Origin: a virus
Length of the DNA: 51,058 bases
Virus record (IMG/VR): IMGVR_UViG_3300025128_000059
Span: 1 to 51,058 of that record
Direction: 5' to 3' (one strand)
Shown piece after piece: positions 25,427 through 32,873 of the stretch. Every line of letters starts with the position of its first letter. The stretch's first letter is position 1. Position numbers and translations under genes: made by a program. The notes beneath the pieces are model-generated. The model ran no database searches. It saw only the letters and a program-made list of their open reading frames with translations, and was not told the origin of the DNA.

Positions 25427-25434
25427 TATACACC
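25427..25434 (-). promoter_or_regulatory. GGTGTATA late-type promoter motif
   Basis: Minus-strand GGTGTATA preceded by TCTT, just after the stop of the propeller gene and 72 bases before the 202-aa virion gene. There is no TTGACA-like -35 at 15-18 bases upstream. One of eight matching sites in the window. Confidence 0.6.
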
Positions 25435-25438
25435 AAGA

Positions 25439-28261
25439 TTAGTCGCTTGTTGTGAAACTTATTCCGCCCATGCCGAATGTCTTTCTGCTTGTTTTAAGAG
25501 CGTTGTCATCAGCCAATCCAGAGCCAGATACTTTGGGGGCTATGAAGAAAGACTCTCTACCACCTCCAGAAGAAGCGACAACAGAGCCAGCAGCGTCATA
25601 TTGAAGTTTAGGTTTCGTTCTGCTTCCCTTTGGCGGTCCCGCTGCTGCGCCGCCTCCAAATGGCATTACGTTGTCTCTCAGTTTAGTTGGTGTTGCGGAG
25701 TAGATGTCTACTCTGCCTGTCGGCTCATAGATGCCAAAAACAACACTGCCTAAACCGTCATCAAATTTAAGGTTGTACCTATCATCTTGCGCGTAGGGTG
25801 CGCCCACAGCTACAATCGGGGATATAGCGTCGATGATAGAAACGTCTGTTCCAAATCTTTCGTGATGAGAATGCTTAGGCATTTTCTCTACGCCTTGAAG
25901 GTCTTGGAAGTTTGGACGAGCGTATCTTAATCTTCCATTTAGATTTGTAGACGTCCAAACGGAATCGTCTTGGTCGTGAAGGTATACGGGGCTTTCTGTG
26001 CCATCAATTGTTGGCCCATACTTAATCCAAACATCCTGTCTGTCTGAGCCTAAGTAATGCTCTCTTCTTGCCGCCTCTCCAGCTTCACCCTCAAAGACAT
26101 ATCGGAAAGTTTTTACAGAACCAATGCCGTATTTGCTTCGCTTGCTTGCAGATTTGAAGAGTCCTGGTGCGACTTCGCCGCCACCAGGGCCAGCGCTGCC
26201 ACCGGTAATCAAATAAAACCCATCTTTATTATAACACTCTTCTGAGCGAGAGTCTGGTTTGTAGGTGTAGTTGTATTTATAGTCTTCGTGTAAAGGGTCA
26301 TCTGGCCCTCCCTCGGCCACCACAAAGCCGCGACCGCTTCCTTCATAATCAGACTTAGTCATAGCCGTCAACTGTTCACAGTCAGACACATCAAATCTTC
26401 CGTCTGTGCCAGGACAACCTACAGCAAGGTAGTCGCCAGTATTGCTAAATGCAACCGAGTACCCCATTTCGCTTTGAGGATACGTTCCTTTCATTAGATT
26501 TCTAGCGCTGTATTTACCTGCTGGAATCCACTCAAGAGTAGTATAACCATGTTTTCTGTGAACCGGAACTTGAGTAAATTGCCAGACTGTTACTCGGCCT
26601 TCGCAGGTTAGGCCCCGTTCATTATAAGTAACCCCATGCCTCAGATTTACCGACTCCTGAGCCGATTGACTTTGGCCATGTTCGTCAGGCTCACCATCAA
26701 AGATGGGTACTCCAGCAGCTCTCTCCGCAAATGTTCTCTTGCTAAAGTCATACTCAGCAACACTCTTGCTAAAGAACGGAGAACCAACGGCAATCATAGG
26801 ATTAAATCTTCCTGCCGTAGTGGAAGGCACGCTACTGTACATCATAGAAACTGACCAACCGGCCATTTCTCCAGAAGCCGTACCCACAATACGTTGAATT
26901 GAACCGTTACCCCTCTTTAATTTTGACCATTTGGGAACTGTTCCACTAATGCTTGTTCTGTGGAAAACATCTACAGTTCCGCGAGTACCAGATGCGTTAG
27001 GCGCACCAACAGCCAAAGCGTTCCCTTTTTCATTGCAGCTTACAGAATATCCGAATTTGTCGCGTGGCCCAACACCTGAAACAGAGCCACCATGCTTGTC
27101 TCTTTTCCAAGTTGCCCCTCCAGGGTACGTGCCTTGTAGGCTAAAGTGTGCAACGTAGCCAGTTCCACCAGGACGAGGAGCGCCAACCCAAAGGTCGTCA
27201 CCTTCACCATCCAGAGCAACGTCCCAACCAAATCTTTCTCTATCTACTCCATCGCCTTTGATTTCAGCGCCAATCCTAACCCATTCGCCTCTTGCGCCTG
27301 AAGCGGGAAAAAATTCAAAAACTGAAACCTGTCCCCTCCCGTAATTTGCATAAGGAGAGCCAACCGCCATTCTTGTGCCGCCAGAGTTGAATGTTACAGC
27401 CTGACCGAAAGCTGTTCCAGAAGGCGAAACCATGTGTTGGTCCTGATTGGGGAGCTTTCGATTAGAATGGTTGAATCTTAGTCTTTGCCCTTTGTCATCA
27501 AATCCAGGAGTTACTTCAGCACACAGAGCGTTTTGTCTCTTACCGCAACTGTACCAGTCTTTTTCTTCTCCCCTAATGGCAAAACCATCTTCACCTAGAT
27601 GTCCAATACTTGAGGCTCCACCCTTGCCCATAATTCCGTGTAAGCCAAACTCGTCTACGGTTACATCACCCTCTCTTATATTGATAGTTCTATCGTCGCC
27701 TGCCATGCGGCCCTTCAGGCCATTATGTCCACTGGGCGAGCCAACAGCGCAAACCATTCCAGCACGGCCCATAGTCAGAGAGACATTTGTTCCAAATAGA
27801 GAATCAGAATCTCTACAGACTTTTGCGTGCGGGTTGTTAAAATAATCATTTTGGACGCAGCCATTTGACCTATTAGAATCTCTTCCTGTCTCTGGGTATC
27901 TTGAGTATATATGGTTCCATCGAACAGGAAGTCTTCCAGTATACTGGTCTCTCCAGCTAAATGATTTTCCAATAACTTGCCCAAGAGGAGAACCGGCAAA
28001 TGGGTCTGCCCATACTGCTGACTGAACTCCAGGACCGGCCTGAATATTCCCGCTTGAATTCGGAATACCTTCTCTTTCGACCACTTTTGAACCGGAGCTT
28101 TTTCCAGAATTGTTGCCAGTTAGTCGGCCAAAGCTATCAGAATTGGTTGCGTCGTTTGTACCAGCTACACCAGCGGGAGTGTTACCAGCATTTATGATTG
28201 TTGCGCCTAGATTTTTAGTAGGAAGTCCGCTGACTGCGGCAACTGTGGATTCTCTGGCCAT
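25439..28261 (-). CDS. Large FG-GAP beta-propeller virion protein
   Basis: 941 aa from ATG 28261, which has AAGGGG 8-12 bases upstream. At least five propeller-type units follow the pattern F-G-x-(A/S/D)-V...(A/W)-V-G-(S/A)-P...G-x-V-x-V-(F/Y): for example F-G-Q-A-V-T-F with M-A-V-G-S-P, F-G-W-D-V with W-V-G-A-P, F-G-Y-S-V with L-A-V-G-A-P, and M-G-Y-S-V with L-A-V-G-C-P. The N-terminus has G-A-T-I-I-N-A-G-N-T-P, shared with two neighbours. FG-GAP propellers bind calcium and ligands, so a receptor-binding or fibre role is likely. It has its own late-type promoter. Confidence 0.8.
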   Translation of the reverse strand: MARESTVAAVSGLPTKNLGATIINAGNTPAGVAGTNDATNSDSFGRLTGNNSGKSSGSKVVEREGIPNSSGNIQAGPGVQSAVWADPFAGSPLGQVIGKSFSWRDQYTGRLPVRWNHIYSRYPETGRDSNRSNGCVQNDYFNNPHAKVCRDSDSLFGTNVSLTMGRAGMVCAVGSPSGHNGLKGRMAGDDRTINIREGDVTVDEFGLHGIMGKGGASSIGHLGEDGFAIRGEEKDWYSCGKRQNALCAEVTPGFDDKGQRLRFNHSNRKLPNQDQHMVSPSGTAFGQAVTFNSGGTRMAVGSPYANYGRGQVSVFEFFPASGARGEWVRIGAEIKGDGVDRERFGWDVALDGEGDDLWVGAPRPGGTGYVAHFSLQGTYPGGATWKRDKHGGSVSGVGPRDKFGYSVSCNEKGNALAVGAPNASGTRGTVDVFHRTSISGTVPKWSKLKRGNGSIQRIVGTASGEMAGWSVSMMYSSVPSTTAGRFNPMIAVGSPFFSKSVAEYDFSKRTFAERAAGVPIFDGEPDEHGQSQSAQESVNLRHGVTYNERGLTCEGRVTVWQFTQVPVHRKHGYTTLEWIPAGKYSARNLMKGTYPQSEMGYSVAFSNTGDYLAVGCPGTDGRFDVSDCEQLTAMTKSDYEGSGRGFVVAEGGPDDPLHEDYKYNYTYKPDSRSEECYNKDGFYLITGGSAGPGGGEVAPGLFKSASKRSKYGIGSVKTFRYVFEGEAGEAARREHYLGSDRQDVWIKYGPTIDGTESPVYLHDQDDSVWTSTNLNGRLRYARPNFQDLQGVEKMPKHSHHERFGTDVSIIDAISPIVAVGAPYAQDDRYNLKFDDGLGSVVFGIYEPTGRVDIYSATPTKLRDNVMPFGGGAAAGPPKGSRTKPKLQYDAAGSVVASSGGGRESFFIAPKVSGSGLADDNALKTSRKTFGMGGISFTTSD

Positions 28262-28302
28262 TGGAGTCACCCCTTGATGTTGTTTTGTGTGTATACATGT
28301 CT

Positions 28303-28797
28303 TTATACACCAAAATCTTCATCTGAGGTTTCGCGTAACTTTGATAGAATCTTGTTTATGTTTTGACGAGCAGCTTCTTTACTATACCCTTGCTTTTTTC
28401 CGATTTCTTCCAGTGTTCTGTTCTCATAGAATCTTTGATACATTATTTCTTTTTGTTTTTCTGATAGAGGCTCTAGAATATCAGAAACTTGGCCGCTAGG
28501 AGGGGCCTCAGCTATATCGTTGTCAGACTCTCCAAGAAAAGAGATTGGCTTTCTAGAAAGTATTCCAAGCTCTCTTTTGCATTCCCAGTCTACATGTATA
28601 AACAGACTGGTTGTAAATTTTCTTCCGTAGCTATCGTCGTGATTCTGTATGCACCTCCAAAGGCCGTGCATTCCACATGATTCCTGCAGTTCTTTAGACA
28701 GCTTAGAAGCATATTTTTTTGTAACTGTCTTTATTATGTTTTTATTATCTTGATTGCTATATGCTTTTTCAAATTCTTCGTTACTTACAGGTTTCAA
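28303..28797 (-). CDS. Phage sigma-70-family factor (regions 2 and 4)
   Basis: 164 aa. H-G-L-W-R-C-I-Q...G-R-K-F-T-T resembles sigma region 2 (GLxxAIxxFDxxRGxKFxT), followed by a helix. L-S-E-K-Q-K-E-I-M-Y-Q-R-F and T-L-E-E-I-G-K-K...S-K-E-A-A-R-Q-N-I-N-K-I-L-S-K-L-R form region 4, with the helix-turn-helix that reads the -35 or an equivalent. Regions 1 and 3 are missing, as in ECF-type factors. Its last two codons and stop are G-G-T-G-T-A-T-A-A, so the next late-type promoter is embedded in its 3' end. It overlaps ClpP by ATGA. It probably redirects host RNA polymerase. Confidence 0.82.
   Translation of the reverse strand: MKPVSNEEFEKAYSNQDNKNIIKTVTKKYASKLSKELQESCGMHGLWRCIQNHDDSYGRKFTTSLFIHVDWECKRELGILSRKPISFLGESDNDIAEAPPSGQVSDILEPLSEKQKEIMYQRFYENRTLEEIGKKQGYSKEAARQNINKILSKLRETSDEDFGV
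28304..28311 (-). promoter_or_regulatory. GGTGTATA late-type promoter motif
   Basis: Minus-strand GGTGTATA (followed by AAG), preceded by TTTT. It lies on the final Gly-Val-stop codons of the sigma-like gene. The TATA begins 43 bases before the ATG of the 941-aa propeller protein, and no -35 consensus is present. Confidence 0.65.
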
Positions 28798-29477
28798 TTT
28801 TTACTTCCAATCCTTTTTATTGTTTCTATGTCCTCGTATCCTTCTTCCCCAAAAACAGCATCTCCATAGCCATGCTCAATTGCATCTCTTGCAGACATAT
28901 ACCACTCTTGCTTCAGCCTGATTCCTCTGTCTATAAAGTTCTTAACCTGTTTCTTGCTTTTACCACTATAAGCTATACTACCATACGCCGATTCAGTGTA
29001 TATGTCAAGCATTCTATCGTGGTCTTTTTTTGCCCATTCAGCTTCCGCTTCAAAAGACTGAGCTTGTCCATCAAAACCCATGTCTCCCATGTGCATTAGC
29101 CATATGGCGTTTGGCATAAATACCCTGGTATCAGCAGCCTGAAGGATTATACTGCTCATTGAACGAGCATGGGCATATGCTATTATGGTGATGTGGGTAC
29201 TTGTGCAAGACTTTATTATATCATATATTGCAAGGCCGTCTTCCCAATTCCCGCCAACGGTGTGCATATGTACTAGTATTGGCTGCTCTTTTCTAGAGCC
29301 AGAGGTTAATAGTCTTATGTTCTTATTGAACCTTGTAGCCATTCTCCAGTCAACGCCAGCTTCTTCCTCGCAATCAGCTATGTGACTGTTGAGAAATATT
29401 TCTCTAGAATCAACATTAAGGCTGAAATTGTGAACGTCATTTATTAGCTCACTTGTTGTTCTTTTTTGGGTTGTCAT
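28794..29477 (-). CDS. ClpP-family serine protease
   Basis: 227 aa. H-T-V-G-G-N-W-E-D-G-L-A-I-Y-D matches the ClpP block N-S-P-G-G...A-I-Y-D. A-R-S106-M-S-S holds the probable nucleophile, and L-M-H129-M-G the histidine. It is of usual ClpP/S14 size, with no ATPase partner visible. In phages such proteins act as prohead maturation proteases or modulate host proteolysis; capsid genes are not in the window, so neither is proven. The oxyanion block is altered (H-T-V-G-G instead of N-S-P-G-G). Its operon, under a GGTGTATA motif, also carries a sigma factor. Confidence 0.85.
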   Translation of the reverse strand: MTTQKRTTSELINDVHNFSLNVDSREIFLNSHIADCEEEAGVDWRMATRFNKNIRLLTSGSRKEQPILVHMHTVGGNWEDGLAIYDIIKSCTSTHITIIAYAHARSMSSIILQAADTRVFMPNAIWLMHMGDMGFDGQAQSFEAEAEWAKKDHDRMLDIYTESAYGSIAYSGKSKKQVKNFIDRGIRLKQEWYMSARDAIEHGYGDAVFGEEGYEDIETIKRIGSKN

Positions 29478-30000
29478 TGATTTGATTCCTTAGCGTACTC
29501 AGTTCATTGTCTTGAGTCCCTAATCCAACTATAGTTTTTTCAACCTTTTCTCTTATGTTATTTACTTGAAATGCGCCTGACTTTATTAGGGTTCTATTAA
29601 AACCAACCCTCATTCTGTATCTGGTTAATGGGGTTACTGTCTCTACTCCATCGCATTGTGAAACAGCCTCTAATATTTCATCTGTTATGTCTCTGTTGTA
29701 GTGCAGTGTCCAAAAATCAAAGTGTTTTGATGCAAATGAGTGTTCTGTTAAGCTGACAAATCCATGTGCCGTAGACACTATTCTTATTGGGTTGTAATCT
29801 ATATTCCTGTTTGTTTCTTGGTTTTCAGCTTGGTCTAGCTGCTCTTCCATTTTTTGTTCAAAATTAGGGTCTTCTGAAAGAAACTCTATCGGTCTATCGT
29901 CGTCCATTGGCGGCAGATTAAAACCAGGGTACTCAACCTCATCAATATTTTTGTTTAATGGGTCAATCCACTTTTCCCAAACAATTTTTTTTTCAGACAT
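29449..30000 (-). CDS. Hypothetical protein, first gene of ClpP operon
   Basis: 183 aa, not recognised. An N-terminal acidic stretch (about 1-60) precedes a compact domain around 70-150 (R-I-V-S-T-A-H-G-F-V, F-D-F-W-T-L-H-Y-N, Y-R-M-R-V-G-F-N-R) that looks alpha/beta and like a small virion-assembly or interaction domain. It overlaps the ClpP gene by 29 bases, which suggests functional coupling, for example a protease substrate or partner. No catalytic motif seen. Confidence 0.65.
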   Translation of the reverse strand: MSEKKIVWEKWIDPLNKNIDEVEYPGFNLPPMDDDRPIEFLSEDPNFEQKMEEQLDQAENQETNRNIDYNPIRIVSTAHGFVSLTEHSFASKHFDFWTLHYNRDITDEILEAVSQCDGVETVTPLTRYRMRVGFNRTLIKSGAFQVNNIREKVEKTIVGLGTQDNELSTLRNQINDNPKKNNK

Positions 30001-30057
30001 TACAATGTACCTTGTTAGATTGACTGGGACTTCATATGTTTTTTGCCTTCAACAGAA

Positions 30058-30065
30058 TATACACC
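30058..30065 (-). promoter_or_regulatory. GGTGTATA late-type promoter motif
   Basis: Minus-strand GGTGTATA (then TTC), in the 79-base gap before the 183-aa/ClpP/sigma operon, 58 bases before its first ATG. No TTGACA-like -35. AAGG shortly before the ATG is the ribosome-binding site. Confidence 0.6.
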
Positions 30066-30079
30066 ACAAATAATAGTAT

Positions 30080-30463
30080 TTACTTAAGAGTATCTCTAGG
30101 GTCAATATAAGGTTTTTTGCTTACATAAGTTTGTATATCAAGCCACTTCTCTATTACTGAGATTATGAATACTCTCAGTTGCGAGTCTTCTATCCCAGGA
30201 TTACTTATAGCTTTGCTTACTAAAGATTTCATTTCTCCGTTATTTATTGAATACAATAAGCTAGCTATATTGTCAGACATGGATTCTTCAATGCATTCCG
30301 GCCAAAGAATCTCGATGTCAACAACTCCTTCTTTATCTACAAAAAAAGATATGCAATACCTATCCTTTTCGTCTTGTCTGTTGTCATTCGAATAAAATTC
30401 AGAGAGTATTGAATCCACATACTCCTTGGCTTTTTTTTCTTCGGGGGTTTGGTCTTTAGACAT
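30080..30463 (-). CDS. Hypothetical protein
   Basis: 127 aa, acidic, alpha/beta, not recognised. A helical N-terminus (A-K-E-Y-V-D-S-I-L-S-E-F) is followed by a strand pair (Y-C-I-S-F-F-V-D-K-E-G, V-D-I-E-I-L-W-P) and helices. It overlaps its upstream neighbour by 8 bases and ends the tRNA/sigma operon. No motif supports a function. Confidence 0.65.
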   Translation of the reverse strand: MSKDQTPEEKKAKEYVDSILSEFYSNDNRQDEKDRYCISFFVDKEGVVDIEILWPECIEESMSDNIASLLYSINNGEMKSLVSKAISNPGIEDSQLRVFIISVIEKWLDIQTYVSKKPYIDPRDTLK

Positions 30464-30926
30464 TTGACACTTGCCTCGACGCTCCCATGATGGTCATCAA
30501 GATTGCAGCAGCATCTGAAACAGAGATGTTTTCTTTTTGCTCAATAACATCAAGAATCTCTTTGTTTTTAAACATAGATAAAGATTTGTTAAAATAATGA
30601 TTGTCCGTCCTGCTAACAGCTATCTTAAAAACCAAATTTACAATTCTTTCGTTTTGTGTTTTACTGAAAGTGTCTATAACGTCTACTAAATTACAGTCTA
30701 CCGCTGAGTGTTGTTCGACAATTAAATATTCAGATAAAATTTCATCTATACAGTCGCTGACTGATTCATTCTTTTTTATAATTTTGTTGGGAAGATAAAT
30801 TTTACCTGTTTCGTCTTTTATGGCGTGGAAACTAAATTCATCGTCTTCTTTAAGGTTAAATGAATTTATAACCATTACTATTTTAATAGCGACTCTATCT
30901 TCAGGCTTAATTGTGTCTGATGGCAT
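30456..30926 (-). CDS. Hypothetical protein, possible degenerate Nudix-like fold
   Basis: 156 aa. The order of segments (strand, strand, P-N-K-I-I-K-K-N-E-S-V-S-D-C-I-D-E-I-L-S-E-Y, long region, R-I-V-N-L-V-F-K-I-A-V) recalls a Nudix domain, but the catalytic REUxEE box is absent, so a hydrolase is unlikely. It may be a Nudix-like binding domain; this is a weak guess. The C-terminal helix looks hydrophobic (A-A-A-I-L-M-T-I-M-G). It overlaps the nuclease upstream by 49 bases. Confidence 0.6.
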   Translation of the reverse strand: MPSDTIKPEDRVAIKIVMVINSFNLKEDDEFSFHAIKDETGKIYLPNKIIKKNESVSDCIDEILSEYLIVEQHSAVDCNLVDVIDTFSKTQNERIVNLVFKIAVSRTDNHYFNKSLSMFKNKEILDVIEQKENISVSDAAAILMTIMGASRQVSNV

Positions 30927-31375
30927 TCATCAATCCTCTCAAAAATTTCAAGTATGTCTTCTGTTTTATATAGTAGTATAGCCGCATTTCCGTCTCCTGC
31001 GGAGCTAAACATTTTAAATGGGGGCGTTTCCTCACAAAACTTTCTTAATGCTTTTACACTAGTAATCCATGTTGAGTCTTGCAAAACCTGACACCAAAGA
31101 CTTGCCTTCGTTGCAGTCAATCCGCTTGGTTTTCCTGACCTTGGATTATAGATTTCTATGGCTATATTTCCAGTCTTGGCCTGCATCTCGTCGTATTTTA
31201 CCTCAACAGTAAAGGCTTCGGAGGCAGTTCCAATCTGTGCCGCAGATAAATCCCAGTCGGAAAAAGCGCCGGATTCTAAATCCGAGGCCTTATGTATATC
31301 CCATAAAGAGGATAGAATCTTTGCAACAGATTCTTCTGCATTCTCTCCTTTTATCTTATCGCTCACAAATCCCAT
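30878..31375 (-). CDS. PD-(D/E)XK-type nuclease
   Basis: 165 aa. An N-terminal helix with G-E-N-A-E-E-S-V-A-K-I-L is followed by S-D-W-D-L (metal Asp), F-T-V-E-V-K-Y-D (E-x-K), then T-G-N-I-A-I-E-I and K-P-S-G-L-T-A-T-K-A. The last two blocks are typical of resolvase- or restriction-like phage nucleases in which GNxxIE and PSGL follow the ExK strand. It probably trims or resolves DNA. It overlaps the sigma-factor gene by 20 bases, in an operon starting with the tRNA. Confidence 0.75.
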   Translation of the reverse strand: MGFVSDKIKGENAEESVAKILSSLWDIHKASDLESGAFSDWDLSAAQIGTASEAFTVEVKYDEMQAKTGNIAIEIYNPRSGKPSGLTATKASLWCQVLQDSTWITSVKALRKFCEETPPFKMFSSAGDGNAAILLYKTEDILEIFERIDECHQTQLSLKIESLLK

Positions 31376-31985
31376 TTTGCTTCCTTAATTTATTTATTGC
31401 TTTTTTTATGTGTTGGTTTACAGCCTGCTTGCTGACACCAATCTCGTCTGCTATCTCTTGTAGCTTTTTGCCTTCAATGTATCTCAAAGAAACACATTTG
31501 TTTTGAAGGTTTGTAAGGCTGCATTTCTTAATTATTGAGACTGCTTCATTTGATGGGTTATTGAATATTATTTCTTGTGGAGTTTTAGATTTTTTATCTT
31601 CAACTAGTTTATATTGCTCGCTTTCTGAACCGTTATTATTGTATATGGTATGATTTAGAGATAGGCAAGACTTGCTGTCTGACTTGTAAGCCTTTGTCTT
31701 CCAAACCTTTATGGCCCATATCGCACATTGATTAAGATAGCTTTTAAGGGTTCTTCCCCCATCTTCCCTCCATCTTGCATGACCCCACATTATGTGTTCA
31801 GCAACATGTGATATTGCGTCTTCGTTCTTAATCATGAACACCGAGCAGCTAGCACCAGAAAAAAGAGATATGCACTTTTTAGCAATATCTCTGTACTTAT
31901 CTAGTGAGTACATCTCGCTGTTAATTTTTGAATAATCGTTGTTCTTTCTTTTATTGTAATCTATGTCTTTTAAAATAACGCTCAC
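31356..31985 (-). CDS. Second phage sigma-like factor
   Basis: 209 aa starting with GTG 31985, which has GGAG 10 bases upstream. Residues about 55-105 (A-I-S-H-V-A-E-H-I-M-W...T-L-K-S-Y-L-N-Q-C-A-I-W-A-I) resemble a divergent region 2. Residues about 155-205 (L-T-N-L-Q-N-K-C-V-S-L-R-Y, K-L-Q-E-I-A-D-E-I-G-V-S-K-Q-A-V-N-Q-H-I-K-K-A-I-N-K-L-R) are a clear region 4 helix-turn-helix. It is transcribed from the strong tRNA promoter, so it should be made early. That makes it the best candidate to read the GGTGTATA promoters. Confidence 0.75.
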   Translation of the reverse strand: MSVILKDIDYNKRKNNDYSKINSEMYSLDKYRDIAKKCISLFSGASCSVFMIKNEDAISHVAEHIMWGHARWREDGGRTLKSYLNQCAIWAIKVWKTKAYKSDSKSCLSLNHTIYNNNGSESEQYKLVEDKKSKTPQEIIFNNPSNEAVSIIKKCSLTNLQNKCVSLRYIEGKKLQEIADEIGVSKQAVNQHIKKAINKLRKQNGICER

Positions 31986-32018
31986 GGTAAATGACTCCTT
32001 TTATTGAAAATGTAAAAG

Positions 32019-32091
32019 TTGCGGGTACAAGAATCGAACCTGCGTCGTCTGATTTATGAGACCAGATGTGGAACCAACACCACTACCCGCG
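32019..32091 (-). tRNA. tRNA with CAT anticodon (Met-type; fMet-like acceptor end)
   Basis: Minus-strand cloverleaf. The anticodon stem CTGGT/ATCAG encloses loop CTCATAA (anticodon CAT). The T arm is GCAGG-TTCGATT-CTTGT, and the D arm is short (3 bp) with GG in its loop. With a standard 5-bp T stem, the acceptor is CGCGGGT/ACCCGCA, leaving a C1-A72 mismatch and A73, the hallmark of bacterial initiator tRNA. The anticodon stem lacks the three G-C pairs of true initiators, and position 8 is not U. A 7-bp acceptor from G32090 is also possible. CCA is not encoded. Met, fMet or lysidine-type Ile cannot be separated by eye. Confidence 0.88.
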
Positions 32092-32095
32092 ATTT

Positions 32096-32124
32096 ATTAT
32101 ATCAGAGTTATCGTCATTTGTCAA
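32096..32124 (-). promoter_or_regulatory. Consensus promoter abutting the tRNA
   Basis: Minus strand: TTGACA at 32124-32119, a 17-base spacer, TATAAT at 32101-32096. The TGA stop of phoH (32123-32121) lies inside TTGACA. The -10 ends 4-5 bases before the tRNA 5' end, so the start site would fall on or next to nucleotide 1 of the tRNA. Confidence 0.85.
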
Positions 32125-32813
32125 TCGGAACTTGAATTATATTTTTCCATAGCCGTGACAATTCTTTCAACGATTGGCTCTCTAACTATATCCTCTGTAT
32201 TAAGCCTTACTATTCCCACTCCATCTACTTCTTCTAGGCCGCTTACGCATGTGTTAAGGCCTCCTTGGCTTCGGTAATTTAAGTCAGACTGACTTGCGTC
32301 GCCAGTTAATACTATCTTACTACCTTTGCCTATTCTTGTCAATAGCATCATTAGTTGTTTTTCTGATGCGTTTTGACATTCGTCTGCAACTATGAAGCAG
32401 TGGTGAAAATTTCTTCCTCGCATATACGCTAGAGGGCATATTTCTATTTTTCCAGAGTTCATAAGCGTGACTATATCTGAATTACTTACATAGCAGAGAA
32501 GCTCGTCAAATATAGGCCTAAGATACGGCGCTGTTTTCTCTCTTATATTTCCTGGTAAATATCCAGTGTCCTCTCCGGCTTGAACCATAGGTCTGGTAAT
32601 TATCACCTTTTCGTATTCTTCTCTAATCAAACCCATAATCGCCATAGATGTTGCGATGTGAGTCTTACCAGTTCCAGCGGGTCCAGAGCAAATAACTACT
32701 TGGTTATCTTTTATAGATTTAATATATTCTTTTTGATTGGGTGTTTTAGCAGATAAGTGATTTTGTTTAAGATGAGTGCCGTTATTAGCATTGTTGTTTT
32801 TTTTCTTAGACAC
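32121..32813 (-). CDS. phoH: PhoH-like ATPase
   Basis: 230 aa. Walker A S-G-P-A-G-T-G-K-T is at about 43-51, T-R-P-M-V-Q-A-G-E-D-T-G-Y-L-P-G-N-I-R-E-K is the family signature, and F-I-V-A-D-E-C-Q-N is Walker B. T-G-D-A-S-Q-S-D and S-Q-G-G-L-N close the RecA-like core. PhoH is a common phage auxiliary gene, an ATPase related to RNA helicases and often linked to phosphate stress. It is the only gene between a GGTGTATA motif and the tRNA promoter. Confidence 0.92.
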   Translation of the reverse strand: MSKKKNNNANNGTHLKQNHLSAKTPNQKEYIKSIKDNQVVICSGPAGTGKTHIATSMAIMGLIREEYEKVIITRPMVQAGEDTGYLPGNIREKTAPYLRPIFDELLCYVSNSDIVTLMNSGKIEICPLAYMRGRNFHHCFIVADECQNASEKQLMMLLTRIGKGSKIVLTGDASQSDLNYRSQGGLNTCVSGLEEVDGVGIVRLNTEDIVREPIVERIVTAMEKYNSSSD

Positions 32814-32854
32814 TTATTTCTCCTCATTCAGAGGTTAACATGATACTTATGTAG

Positions 32855-32862
32855 TATACACC
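32855..32862 (-). promoter_or_regulatory. GGTGTATA late-type promoter motif
   Basis: Minus-strand GGTGTATA preceded by TTTT, 42 bases before the phoH ATG. It lies in the 60-base gap after the GT47-like gene. There is no -35 consensus; GAGGAG lies just before the phoH start. Confidence 0.65.
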
Positions 32863-32873
32863 AAAATAAGCTA

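Noticed and set aside
28794-29477. Calling ClpP the prohead maturation protease
   Set aside because: No portal, capsid or scaffold gene is nearby in this window, so the assignment cannot be supported beyond ClpP-like protease.
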